Shown piece by piece: positions 12,748 to 26,865 of a DNA stretch of 64,000 nt. The notes under the pieces were generated by a model. That model worked only from the letters and a program-made list of their open reading frames with translations, was not told the DNA's origin and did not search any database. Position numbers and translations under genes: made by a program. How positions within the stretch are numbered: the stretch's first letter is position 1; every line of letters starts with the position of its first letter. Source of the DNA: Pterobdella sp. o SKG-2022 (Eukaryota > Annelida > Clitellata > Hirudinida > Piscicolidae); NCBI GenBank assembly GCA_964035795.1, contig OZ038320.1, forward strand, positions 27,907,705 to 27,971,704, read 5' to 3'.

Positions 12748-15700
12748 TCAGTTACAAACAGCGATTTCTTCAATAACCTCACATTGCTTGCACACAACCT
12801 CACAGCACCACACGAATTTACATTGACATGCTTCGATGCGCCTTTCAACCAGTACTCTGTAACTTCTACCACAGCACAGATACTTACAGCCGCTACTTCC
12901 TTCGTCTCCTTCAATACACCTTCTGTCCCTTGTACCACTAATTCCAAGTGCCGGGTTTTGCTTGCAAAAGTTTGGACTCTTTGATACAAAAACTAATTCA
13001 TTTTCTGAAATTGGGTCTTTGCTTTTTCGTTTTTCTCTGCGTTTATTGTAAAGAGTTGATAAACTAGTGAGGTTTGCACCAGATTCTCTAAGGATTTTTT
13101 TCAAGGCTGTCATATCAATATTTCCGTAGCGTTTGAGAGCTTTCATGTTTTTGTAGGCTTCTTTATTGTTGTAATTTGTCTTTTTATATCTTTTGTTATA
13201 GTTATTTATTTCACTAAAGTAATTGTTTCTGTTTTTTATTTTTTTGAATTTACGCCGATTATTTAATACAGTTCTGTTAGGCGAGAATGCATTTAACGAA
13301 CGTCTAAATTTTTTATCTATTTTATCTTTATTTTTATTGATGGTGTTTTTTTTCTTCAATCTATTTTTGTCTACTAATAGAAGAAGAGGAGGAGGGTTTA
13401 TTTCTACACTAGTTTCATACTTTAGTTTGAGTAAATCTCCAACTTTGGGAAAAGTCGGAAGTGCTCTCCAACATGTCCTCACAGCGCAAGAACCTGAAAC
13501 TCCGTGACACCGGCATGAATGAGACATCATTGAAGATATCGTCTGCGTTTGTTTATTCAGTATTATCGTTTAAAAGTTAATCTAGAGTTTTAATGATAAT
13601 ACTTGAATAAATAAAAAAATTTTATCTAGGTCAAATTACCTTTGCAAATTAATATGGTTTTGTTAAATTTTATTCAAGTAATTATCAAATGGAGCAAATA
13701 AATGCATAAAAATCACAACTGTTAATAGAGTTCATTTCAGAATTTTTAATTGTACACTCATTATCCTAGACTTTAGTATAGTGTTTAACGTTTATAAAAT
13801 TTCATCAGCTCAGAGCTATGTATAATTTAAGTATTTATTATTTTCTCAATTCCATATAATTTAAGTCAAGTAGTGATTACTCAAAAAAATAAATTTGTTT
13901 CGTAAAATTTGAAGGTAGTGAATCTCGTAAATCTTCAATTAGAAAACAGCTTGGATGTTATAGCTGAAGAATTTTAAAACACTTCTAATTAACTTTTAAT
14001 GCACAAATGAAAAGTATCAATTGGCGATGGTTTGAAGCGTGTATTCAACACTGCAAAAAATAATTGAAAAAAAATTTGGAAGAAAGATGAAAAAAACTTT
14101 GAAAAATTTATTAAAATTAATTAGAAAAACGTTTGGGTAACAAACAAATCAAAAATTCACAGAAACTATGCTATAGCTTTTCGTTTTCGTTTCTTCCAAT
14201 TACAAGCCATCTCCACTTAATTATACTTTCAACACTACCAGCACTGTTTTCTTTTATAAAATTATTCCCATTATCGTCAACTTTATCTGTAAATCTCTTT
14301 GAAAAAGACAAACAACTGATTAACAAAAATGCTTAACTTAAGAGATTTATCACAGAAAAAAATGTGGTTATAATTAAAATGTTCAAAAAGTGTGAAAGAA
14401 TTGAGTGTTTTGAATTTTTTTTGGAATTTAAATAAAATTGATCTACCATTCAATATTTTATATAGAAGCTTTTTATTCTTTTTCAAAGAAACAACTAAAA
14501 AAGTTATTCAGCAAGATTTATAATCACTATAAACAAAGCAAAGTGAAAAAACATGCATAGAAGCATTATCTTGAGTTTATTAATAAAATATCTGTATACA
14601 ATAAACCAAAAGAATTTCAAGCTGAAGTATAATGAAGGGAGTGTGATGGCTAGTGATCTGGTCACTTAACACATTAAATAATTACTGCAATTATTTTTCT
14701 TTATACTTGCAACTCTCTAAAGCCTTACATGCTTTATTGTTAAACCTGTTTCAATCTTCTAGTCGTATATCTTTTTGTATTAATTTTATTTTTGTATATT
14801 GGTTTACTAAAAAGTATAATTTTTTATGTTTTTAAATGAGATTTTGATAGTGATAATAAAGTTTATTAATATTTATTTGAGATCTTTTTGCCATTTTCCC
14901 TAATACCTTGGTGACAATTTGAAATATGCTCACAATTATACTGAACAATTTTATATTGTTTTTATAGTCGAGAAAAGATTCTAGAAAAAAAGACTCCACA
15001 CTCCGCGGAATTTCACTCCGTTTCATGCCTGTCTCACCAACTCTTTAAATAACACTTTTTTTAAAAAAACTTGAATATTTTCACGGATTTTACCGGTAAC
15101 TCATTCTGGAAACTTTCAACCTCATCACTTTATCAATCTCACCCACCCATCTATCCACACCTCAAAGCACCCTCCCATTTAAAATGTGTGTTTTATTACT
15201 CTTGCAAATGATTATAACCTAAGTCTCTTTTGAAAAATAGCTTAGCCTTACAACTTTGGTAACCTGAAAACGAAAATATAATTAAAGCACTGTGTAAATC
15301 TGCTTGAATATTCAGACTATGAGGAAATTCTGGATTATTTAGGAGGTGTTTCTCAAAAAAATTTAAATTCAACAATTAAAATTCAGTTGATGAAGTAGTT
15401 AAAGATTTTTATCTGTTTGCCAGTGCATTTTATATGACTTAAAATAAATTATAAATTAATTTTATTTTTTTTTTGAAAAGTTGAATCAACGTATATAAAT
15501 AAAGTTTTGACAAAATCCCTACGCAGATGAAACCAATCTTTATGCACTGAAAAGAACGCCTCATAATGAATGCTTTTCTAAGCCACTTGTCGGGATATAA
15601 ATACACACAGGTATATAAACTTTCCAATTAAACTATCTTCTGATTTGGGAAGCTTGAGATCATTAAAACGTTACCAGACCAAGTAGGCACTCAAACTTGA

Positions 15701-18700
15701 GTAATGCCCATGTATTTGTTTAATAGGCGGATGTTCAATTGTACGCCAATTCAATTAATCATTTGTTCAACTTTTGCACTATTATATTGCCAACAGAAAA
15801 ATTTCAGCTGAGAATTCTTGAAAGTTCTTTACTGAAAAAGATTTTTAGTTTTTTAAAAACGTAATTATTTACGTGTAACATTATCCTGAAACAATATAAA
15901 TTTAAATTGTGTTTTGTTTCCCTCATATTTAAAAGAGTTAAAATGTACCAAAGGATTTTACCTATGGATTTCTGAAGACAGAAATAATTATTTTCCGTGG
16001 CCTGAAACTATTTTTGCCGTGGAATCCGAACATTTTAAATGGAGTTCTACTAATGATTCTTTAACGAGGTTTGAAACCTGATTTTAAAGGTCTAAAAACA
16101 CGCTGTAAAAATTATAATAGACATCTGAAGATTAAATGAAATAGATATGGAAAGGCTTTTTTTAATAAAAATATTAGCGAAATTTTTTTCCAAAGTTTTT
16201 GTGACTAATTTTAAATTTACTAGAATAATTTAAAAAAGAAGCCTTGAAATAAAATATCAAAAAACTAATTTCTGAAATCAGATAAGTAATTCCATCGTTA
16301 CTAGCTATTATTATATTTAATAAGATGAGTTGAGTTCTTGAAAGAGTCATATTTAAATTATTCATAAGACCTTGAAATTTATGAGGATTTGCTATTTTTG
16401 ACACATCGGAATGGCCGGATTAATAATGAAAGAAAGGAAACTTGAAATTAATATGTATAAGGTACGGACGACTCCGTAATCGAGTTGTAATGGAGACTTG
16501 AATGGCTAAATTATACGAAATTGATATATTATTAAACGGGATTTGAACTTTACTTGAGGAAAACAGAGGAAATTTTTTGTTGTTTTCAAACTACATTGGG
16601 AGAAAAAAAGTTTGAAAAGTTTCATTAAACAAAATTTCTCGATTATAAAAAGCCAGTAAATTCTTGTTATAGAAAAAGTAAATTGGAAATATAAACAATG
16701 GAAATCTTTATATTGACCGAACAATCTACAGAAGCAAAGCTTCAGAGTTGGCCTTGATGTAAGAACTTAACGAAAGTCAGTCTTGGTTTACTGATAAAAA
16801 TTATTGTGTAACAAAGTGTTTGAGCATAGATTGATTGAATAGTGTTATTACTGTTTTATTATTAGATAAAAGGATGGTTTGGGTGTTTGGATTGCTTTGA
16901 AAACCCAATAGAGCTAAATAAATTTATATTTTTGCGTGCTCTTTTCCAGTGTCTTACTATATTTTTGGTAATTTATAATAACTATTGCAATATTTGAACA
17001 TTATAAGCTGCAGCATTGTAGTAAATACAACATAAAAACATCGATTAATCAAAAGCTCTGTAGTTTTTATTAGGAAACCAACTTATACATTTTTTCAAAT
17101 AAATATTTTATTTACAACAACATAAAAATTTTTAAAAATCTCAAAACAGAAAGTCTCAAAGAAAAACCTTATTTAAATGAAGCAAAAAAAAAGTCCCCTA
17201 AAATCACGTGATGTTGCTGAATGAATAAAATGACTAGTTCACCACTGAGCTTAAAATACCGAAACTGAAAAAAAAACGCCAAAAATCTTTTGAAAGTCCA
17301 TTTATTGAGGGTGTAAGGTAGGTGATGTACGCTGGCATTTTTAATTATTGAGCCCGTGTGGCTTCTGAAATGACGCTTTAAGAGGAGAGTAAAACATAAA
17401 AATAATTATTTTCTATGCAATAAAATTATACGTAAAATTTTTCGAAGTTTTCAATAGTTTTTGGGTTGTTCTTATTTAATTTGATAATTGAAAAAAATGC
17501 TTGAACAGATAATAGAAATTATTTTAAGAATAAAAAATAAAACCTTAAATAAGCAGTAAAAAGTCAGAGATCAAAGCTGAAATTGTCTTCATGACCTTAG
17601 TTGTGAATAGCATAACAATTAAAAGGCACAGCACTAACCTTGCGGCCAACTTGGTTGTTGTGCACGTTTACGAGACTTTTCGTGATTTTCTCCATCATTT
17701 TTATATCCCTCTTGTTCTTAACCCTTCTGCTTTTATTATTTCTTTTTTTTCTATTTTGGGGTTTTACAGTTTTTTTTTCATAAACGCCATTTTTTAAGCT
17801 ACCACTTCTGATAATGACTTGTTTTAAATTATTCCCGCCTGGGTCATCTCTCACATTGCTAGATTCTCCATCATTATTTCTTTTACTTTCCTCGTTAAGT
17901 TCTCTGTCAGTACTTTCCAAGTCAACATTTTCGTCATTATTCTCTTTGAGTATTTTCATTTCTTGCTCATCTATCAAAAGTTTTGATAGCCAGACCCCGT
18001 ATTCCACGTCATCGCTGCAACCTCCCCACCTCCAAGCCTCGTCCCTCGATGAAATTGATGTTTGCGACTGTTAATAGGGAGTTATGAGTTTTTATGAGTG
18101 TTACAAATAACATTTTATGTGAATATGTTAATTTTTGTTTTCAACAATCTTAGGATCATAAATTGTTAGTTAGTTAACGTTGAAGCTCAGCGGGTTTTGC
18201 GCAAATGAGCAAATTAAATTGTGTTTTAGAGCTTTATTTTTTGGGACACTTTTGAAAACTTTGCAAAATATATTGCTAATAAATATGTGGATTATCGAAT
18301 TGTATAATATATTCCATCAAAGCTTATTTCATCTTCAAACCAAACAGTGGAAAAAATATAATTAAAATTACCCTATTGAACCAAAGCTTTTCAATCAGCT
18401 TATTTACGTGTCGGTTCTCAAAAAACCTCCTAAATGAAACAAGTCCTAAAATTTTTTCATTGAAACACGTTGACAGATTGTATCAAAGCCTGCATTTCAA
18501 GTGAGTGGAGAGAATTAGCCTTGTTTTGGAGACTTGAGTGTCATATGCCAGAGTGGAAAGCACTCACGTGCATAAAGGCTTAACAATTCAAAACGCCACT
18601 TTGAAAAGTGGAGTTAAATTTTGTCAATTTTTTTTCACACTGTTGTCAGACATTAATTAGATTGTTTTGATTGATTTTGGGCTATTTTATTCAAATGAAT

Positions 18701-21700
18701 ATTCGTGTGTATTTCTTTAAATTGAATTATTTTTTTCACTATTAATTAATACCTACATAATAGAAATTATTACAGCGATCATCAATACTAAACAAACATA
18801 TTTATTCAAATAATTAATGAAAAAACCAGAAAAAAATGGAAAAAAAGTATTAAAAATCATCAAAGGACTCATAAGGGATTTGAATAATTAATTGAAACTC
18901 GCAAAAAACCTAGAAATAAGTAGAAAAACTCATTAAAGAAATCATTGACTGTGAAAGAATAATAATAATCTTGGAGGGGGTAGTTTAAAGGATAGGAGAA
19001 GGTCAGACTCAGTTTGGAGAGGAAAACTCAAAGGGTAGGAAAGACGGGGTTTAGAGAGAGAAGAAGGGGCTTAAAGGTTAGAGAGGTCTAAGACAAAATT
19101 TTGAAGAAAAAACAGAATTTTTGGTAAAAAGAAGGGTCCAATGGAAGGAGTATGAAAAAGAATTTTGGGCAGAGAGAAGTGGTTTAAATGCCGAGGGGAG
19201 TGTAGAAAAAATGTTGAATGATAGAGAATGGTAAACAAAGGTTTGGGGGTTTTTTAATAAGGATAGACGAAAGGGGCATTTGTGAAATAAGGCAAACCCG
19301 AACGAGAAAGGGAGATCACAAAATTAATGGTTGTCATCAAAGATGTAGATTAATTTCGTGCGTTTTTTTGTTTCAACATAGATTTTTTGAGTTTTTTGTA
19401 TTAAATATGCAAATAAAATGAGTTTCTATAAAAAATTTTATTGATAAAAATGTAGTGTTTTTTGCTCATAGTTCATTCAAAGCGTATAAAGGCACATAAA
19501 TAAAAAGATAAGAGTGAAATAAAAGCGGGCTTGGAACAAATAGTTGAGTATGCAAACAGACAAACAAATACGTGAACAGATGACCGATGAGGTTGTAAGG
19601 AGTAAGATTCTATATTTTAAATGTGAATCATTCCGGTTCATGGAAACAATGAAGTTTACCAACTTTAGCAAGAAAACCTCAAAAAACTAAATAAATTTTA
19701 GTGTGTTTATAGTGCCATTGTTTAGAGTTGATATTGTAATATTGGATTAGTAGTTGGCGGTGTTAGGTTTCAGTTATGAGGTAAAAAGAGTGTTTAAAGA
19801 TTTAGATGCCACAAAAAGAACTATATTTGAAGAGGATTTTTGAACCTATATCACATTCGACAGAAAAACTTTTTTATATTCAACATGTTGAGACTATGTA
19901 TTTTTTTGTGAGCTTATAACCATGAAATTGACTTATAAAATAAATTCTCAACATTGCTTTTCGTTGAAAATTGTTGTGAAACTCTTCGAAGGATGCTCAA
20001 AGGATTTCTCAACAAAATGTATATCTTACGATATTTTTTATAACAAATTTTGTGTCAAAAATAAAATATTTAAGATCAAAACTGAAAGTGTATTTTGAGC
20101 ATTCGTGTAAGAGTAACTTTTGCAGAAATTTTGAAAGTTTTGAAACAAAATTAAAATTTTTTTCGAAGTAAATTACAATTTTCTTTTCAACTTATAGAAA
20201 TAAAATGATCTGATAATTTATTTAAATAATTTTAAATCGCCTTAAATCTCAAATCGCCTTATAACATATTCATCAATAGAAATGAAAAAGCTTTCGAAAA
20301 CATTATTTACTCTAAGTAGCTTAGTACTCAAGCTTTATTAATAAAAATAGTATTGATAGCAACTCCTGAAGTTTGTGCCACCTCCAAAATCGTATCGTGT
20401 TGTACTTATATCGTAATTACATTTCGTGATAATTGTATTGAATTGTAACTAATTGTTTTGTACCTAATTGTATTGTACTGTAATTGTATAATACCGTAAA
20501 GTCTTGTATTTTAATTTTATTGTAACTTAATCGTATCTTATTTATACTCACAGCATCACAAGAACACTGCTCCAAAAGACCTTTGCTACATAAAGTTGTG
20601 AGTTTGTGCACCAGTGAGGATGACGTGATAGCGTGGATGAAAGCTGCTTCTTTTGTTCCTGGTGTGATGCGTGTAACATGAACGAGGGATATAACATAAA
20701 TGATGAATATAACATGAATAATGATATAACATTAATAATCCACATAACATAAATGACGAATTTGAAACCATTTTTTTGTTAGGTTATTATTAGTTCAGTG
20801 GTTTTTGAGAAAAATTTTCAAAACAGTTTTGTATTTAAAGAGTCAAACCATAGATGACTTCTTTATCGCATTTTTTCTCTTTTTTACACTATATCTATAA
20901 ACTTAACCACATCCTATGATGCATATAAACCCAGATTTGTTGAAAATTTAAATAACCCATAAATTATCAAAAATATTGAATTAACGAAATAATGTCAATA
21001 AAGATAGCAGTAACGACATCAAAAGTGGCATAGAGACAAATGAACACAAGCTGACGCCTTGAGGCGAGAGTGATTTGATTCACAAATGAGTGGAAAGTCT
21101 TCGAGGAATATTCTCTTCACTTTCTCATTAGTTCATGAAACTTTTAACCGGAATTTTATTTTATAAAACCTTTCTTACGTTTTATTGAATTATTTTTTGA
21201 AAATAAATTTTTTTATTACGATTTTCCAAGTCTATATTCCCATAAACTTTTCATTAAGGGTTTCTATCCCTAAATTCAATTAAATTTTTCAAAAGTAAAA
21301 ATTCTATTAAACCTAGATTCAGTATGTGGTCCAGCTTCTTCTCAGACACGCCCATCAACTCACAATTCCACCTCTCCCCCTCAAACTGCCGCCTGCACTC
21401 GATCAAGCCGTCTAGGCTGGACTCTTTCAATGCTTGCAATATCACCTTAAGTGTTATTTGTAGTTTAAACCACTCTTACAGAAGTTTTAAAAAATTTTAA
21501 ATGACAAAATTTTTTGAAGAAAGTTTCAAGTTTTTTATCTAAATTTCAAAGTGTGAATAAGGGTTTTAAAATGTCAAAAACACAATGTAAAACTTTAGAA
21601 AAAAAAGTTTAGCACAGTAAAAAGGTATTTCAGAAACCCACAAAAGATATTTATGTGTGAGTCTTCAAAAACAGTGTTATAAGCTGCAAAGTTATAACCT

Positions 21701-23147
21701 CATTGTCTTGTCTGTTGCACACGTTCCGTTTGGGGAACGATGGAAGGACTTCAGGCTGGTTTTTTTGTTTTTCTTCTTTTTCATTCGTTTTTTCTTCTTT
21801 TTCTTCTTCTCTTCTACGCGCTTCTTTTTGCTCGTTACAAAGATTCGAAAATATCTTTTCAATAATTTCTTCCTCTGTGGTTTTATTTACTTTTTTTTGT
21901 TTCACTTTCGAAAAATCCTGCTCTTTTGTTGATTTCCTTTGATTTTTTGATCCTTGTTTTTTGAATAAACGTTGTTCGATTTTATTCTTTCGAGGATTTT
22001 TCTTATACTTTTTATTATTGATCTGTTGGTATTTTCTCTTGCGCGGTTTCCATTGTTTTTTACGAATCTGATTTTGCTGATAAAAACTCTGCTGTTTTTC
22101 AAAGTTAACCTTCAGTTGCTGGTAGGGGTTTTTTTGGTTGGCTTGTAAGTTATTTACATTAATATAGCCGTCAGAATCATAGTCGATATAGCCGTTGTCA
22201 ATGTTATTATAGGTGACAATTTTCTTTAAACCAGTTTGATAGTTATTTTGGACGTCTGCGTTTGAATAGCTGTTCACATGTCTTTTCTTGGTATTGACAG
22301 GGTTATTACTACCATAATTGTAATAGTTATTATAAACACTATCTTCGTTATAGTTATAAAAAATCTCATCGTTGTTAAGATAGTTTGTCTGCTTGTGATT
22401 AGTGTAATCGTTTCCAGTGAGAAAATTATTTGTATCAAAATTCCCTTGATCCCCACTAAATACGTTGGTAGTGTGAATAAAATTTTTATTTCTGAAACTG
22501 TTATCTATAATGTTTTTGTTGAGTTTCTTGTTTGCGTGTAGATGGTAGTTATGAGGGTTTGATACGTTGTTAATGTTGCCAAACTGCATGCCTAATTGCC
22601 TGAAAAGATTTTAATATGGATTTTTTCAGATTTTAAAACAAAATTTTTCAGATTTTAAAACAAAATTTTTCAGATTTTGAAATAAATTTTTTCAGGTTTC
22701 GAAACATTAAATCAGATAAAAACGACTTACTTCATCAGTTTTTAATGCAAAACACCCTACTTGAAATGTATGGAAAAAAGCTATTTTTGATACCATTAAT
22801 TTCAAAGCCATATTCATTAGATGGATGCTCAGTCATTACTACAACCATTGAACAATCAAAAAAAAAATCATTTTTATAAAATGTTTTTAAAAATCAGATA
22901 ATCAGAACAATTAAATATGAATTTTGAAATACAAAAAATTAAATTATTTAAATACCACAAAATCGAATCAAATCATCGAAAATCAAAAAAAATATTAAAA
23001 CGGTATAAAAATAAGGTAGATCAAACCTAAACCAAACTTCTACCCCCCATATTGAAACAAGAAGAAGTAAAGGTAGCAAACTCACAGCCAGCTGGAGGAC
23101 TGAATGCGGGTGATGAAACAAAGGAGAATGAAGATATTCTGCGCCAT
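12748..23147 (-). CDS. Wnt16: Wnt16-like secreted ligand with three large low-complexity insertions
   Basis: Six minus-strand exons: 23147-23086, 22599-21699, 21445-21313, 20658-20552, 18067-17639, 13542-12748. All phases join, giving 808 residues against 350-400 for ordinary Wnts. Signal peptide [18 protein letters not shown] runs into SSWLQLGM, a usual Wnt start. Core motifs: [80 protein letters not shown] (acyl-acceptor Ser near residue 560), SKSPNFC...[21 protein letters not shown], and a terminal Cys cluster. Spacing and wording fit Wnt16 best. Insertions: about residues 25-300 (Asn/Tyr/Lys/Gln-rich, in exon 2), about 436-515 (Glu/Asn/Lys-rich) and about 593-725 (Lys/Asn-rich). The usual TRACS is replaced by LTTLCS. 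The N-terminal Cys pair before CNRQDNE is unclear because of the insertion. Confidence 0.9.
13543..17638. other. Long last intron of the Wnt gene
   Basis: About 4.1 kb between the last two Wnt exons. It is AT-rich with scattered short reading frames that resemble no family I recognise. No nested gene or transposon was identified. Confidence 0.6.
18068..20551. other. Long Wnt intron with a purine-rich stretch
   Basis: About 2.5 kb between the WGGCSDD exon and the CSCDA exon. It holds one AAGCTT motif copy near 18382 and a purine-rich, GA-repetitive stretch around 18970-19330. I see no coding exon in it. Confidence 0.55.
22622..22698. repeat. 22-bp tandem repeat beside a Wnt acceptor
   Basis: CAGATTTTAAAACAAAATTTTT is repeated about three times, the last copy diverged. 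It sits a few bases outside the 3' splice site of Wnt exon 2 (acceptor at 22600-22601), on the intron side. Confidence 0.7.
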
Positions 23148-26100
23148 GAGTCTGCGAATAATTCTTGATGAGATAACTTATAACAAACATCGCATTTGAT
23201 TTTTATACTAAATTTTAATGTCATATACGGGGGCGAAGTTTTTGCTTGCAGAAGAAATATTTCTCGATTTTCATTTTATTTGATACATGATACATATTTT
23301 ATACGATGCATGTGATGTCTTCAAAAAAGTAAGATACAATCTAGGATTCATATTCGTTTATATCAAAGTTTCAGTGTATATTTCAGATACCAAGTAAAAC
23401 TCAATGGATAAGCAATATCAGTAAAGTTTATTGTCAAAAAGGCACGAAGCTTTTCTTAAGACATCATCAAACACTGATAATAAGTCTAAGAAAATCTTCG
23501 AACATTTTACAGTAACCCACATTGGATAGGATTCAATAGGTAATTGTATATAAAAATGTATTTATCATAGAAGTTAATTGATAATTATGGCAGTAAAACT
23601 TAATTAACTCTTTTGATGGCTTTATATATATAAATAACATGGCAATGCATTTCTATCTTTATACTTTAAAAGCCTATGAAACCGAAGCCATTTTTTTAAT
23701 ATCTTTCCTAAGTACCCCCTTTTTAGCCTAAGTCTATGGTATTTTCCGCAACGTTCGCATCATAAAATTGGCCAATAGCAATAAAGGCAACAGCAGTCTT
23801 CATCAAAAGACACAAATAACTTTAAAACCTTATCCTTAATCATCACTATGAGCTCAGAACTAAGTACATTTTGAAACCAATGCGTGTGTGTTTTCTTTGA
23901 GATGGTATATTAACTATACAAATCAGTAATTGTATAAGGTATGAAGTTAAATTTGTATATTTAACTACAAATCTAAGACATTTTTGGTTTACACAAGTAC
24001 ACAGCGTGTAGAGATAAACTCTATTTAACAAGTCAAAGAAGAACTCAAATGAATTGTTTATTTTAACCACGCATTAAGAAAAATTGTACTCAAAGTACTC
24101 AATTATTTATGTGTAACAGCCCTATGTACTGAAGGCGTTTCATGTTGCCATTGTTGTTTTAAATCATTTGATACTACAGCACATTAATAAGGGGATTTCA
24201 AAGACAAATATCAAGGAGAAGTACTATCAAAGTAGTTTTGTTATACATTTTATTAGCGAAATTTTTGACTCTATTTAATAGATAAGAGCTGCATTATTTA
24301 TTGCATAGAATTGAAAAATTAAGCGTAAATCTTGTGTGGTAGATATTGAAAGCGATTAGAAGTTCATTTTAGTTGAAGTTATTTTTGCCAATATGACTTA
24401 AGGATTAGGGTATGTATTGAATGGATTAATTACTAAACTGTACTCTTTAGCAAATCAAATATTAGTTTATTGGTGGCTTTGGTGTGTTCTTGTAGGTTGT
24501 TTTCTTGTAAAGTATTTCTTTAAATGCTGCATTTTCTAGCGTTCAAAAATTCAATTTGTTTCCTTATCTAAGTGCTTCGAATGAATAATTTAAAGAAATG
24601 GATAAAATTAATTGAAATTTTCAAAGTTTAGCTTTTTATGATTTATGAATGTTTTATTGTTTTATGTTTAAAAAAGTAGTTTGGGATTAATAAATTTCCT
24701 CACTAACTGTTTCTTGCACCAAGTTTTCTGCCAAGGATCTTCTAAATTAAAATTTTAAACCGATTAAACACAATACTTTCCACTGAAACCAAACGACAAA
24801 AAAGTTCAAAAATTCAACTTCCTACTTTAACTTTCAATCGTACATAAGAATCAATTCTATAAAGATTTTTCATTCTGAACGATAAGTGACTTTAACAATC
24901 CATTAATAACAAGACCAAAATTGACTTTTATACCAGTAAAATTGCTTTATATTCAATCGCATGTATATTGCAAGTCCTTGTATGGGAAAGATATATGTGC
25001 TCGCCTCTCTAGGATTTATATAATAGTTAAATGAATGCATTGAAATAGATCTTTCTTTATTTGAAATGCCTTTTAGTATGTGTATTGAATACTTGGAAAG
25101 ATTTAAACGGACCTAAGGATGTAAACTTGATTGTACAACATAACTAAGCGATTAAAACTAAATAAATGCTACAAATTGAGCTCTTAGTATTTAAACAATT
25201 AAACACCGGTTTCCTCTATATATCTCTATTGGGTTCGTCGAAATTCACTTTTTCCATTCAGTTCGTGAGTTTGTGGCAGTATATCATCTGATACAATTTT
25301 TATGTACATTTTATTGTCATTACTGTTATCTAACTTTCTCCAACCCTTCCACAGTTTTGTCTTTTTTAATTATACCCCCTCAAGCCATCAACACCACATT
25401 TCATCTCTTTTCAGCAGATAGTGATTTTAATTATTTCTACTTTTTTATTTGGAATTTTAATCATGATTAATTATAATTATTCTCACTTTCTTTTGTTACA
25501 CTTCTCTCGCCCATCGAGGCATTACGTAGGCCTAAAGAACACGTGATGTTATTTAAGGAAGCCATTTATTATGTCATGAGAAGATGTTTATTGCATATGG
25601 CAGTTACGTCTTTTATTACAAATTGCAAATTATTTCGCCGTATAAAATTATAGGAAGTGATAACGTAGTGATTGAAGTATAAAAAGCGAAAAAAATCTTG
25701 GGGTTTTTGCTTTAAAATCAAAGACACGTGTTGAAAAAACATTGAGAAAAGTTGAATTGTTGAATGACGTTTGAAAATGTGTGTGATGAAGTAGATCGTT
25801 TATTGCTCGGAGCACGTTACAATCACCGAGCCGATCTTCATCTATCAATATATTCCGTTTTATAACCAACCTTCCTTCACTACTTCATCCATCTTTATCC
25901 TACGCCTCAATTTTTTTAATTAACTTTGTTTTTTAGTAGTTTCGAATAAAATTCCATTTTTAAAATTTAATTTCATATCACGAATTATATATTTTGTTCA
26001 ATTTTAATTTTTTAGTTGAAATTGAATATATTATCGGGAACATCTTCTTCATTGTGGCCTATTTATTTAATAATTCTCTTGTTTCGATTGTATCACTCAA

Positions 26101-26865
26101 CATAGGTTGAGCTTCCCACTCACGATTACAATGCCTTAAATATTAACACTTGGAACACATTTTTGTAAATATGCTTTCAAAGCTTGAAACTATACATCTC
26201 AATATCACTTTCAGCGTCAAATAAAACCAAAAATAATATTTTTGCTCTATCATATAATCAAAAACATCAGAAAACGAGAGTAGAATATTAAAAAGACAGT
26301 TCAAAGCAATAATTATTTTTTTAAATATACTAAAAATTGCTTACCTCATAAAAACTTTAACAAACTCATTATGGCAAGACACGCAACTTTTTTTATTCGT
26401 CTTTATAATAACTAAAAAACAGTAATTAAAATTGTTGCGTGTTTTTTTCTTATTAATTTTTGACTAAAATTTTTAATAAACTCATTTATCAGTCCCAAAC
26501 GGGTGAAAAATGTCGTAAAACAAGTCTTAAACTTTATTTCGCAATCAAATTTTTGCTTAGATTCCATAAAATTCCATTCTGATGCTTGGTAACGTAGCGG
26601 CAAGAAAATCACAAAAACCTCATCGTGAACCACTTTTTTACTGCTATTAGCCTTAAGAGTATGATTACGAGATTTTGAAAGCTTTCACATCAAGAACATC
26701 GTTAAAATGATATTAAATTTAACTTTGAAGAAAAATCTGAGCCATTTGTGGTTTTATAGGACTTGTAATAATGGCAATTTTATTACCTTGTGCTGCAATA
26801 ATTATGAAACTACAAAATCATAAAAATAAAATATGTCATAAATGCTTGGAAATCATACAATAAAT
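23148..26865. other. Spacer between Wnt 5' end and FAM210 3' end
   Basis: About 3.7 kb upstream of the Wnt start codon. It should contain the Wnt promoter and the FAM210 3' UTR. An AAGCTT motif copy lies at 23443. I found no conserved coding segment or RNA gene. Confidence 0.55.

Noticed and set aside
18970..19330. Purine-rich tract as a possible RNA gene or satellite
   Set aside because: No stable repeat unit or foldable stem could be identified by eye.
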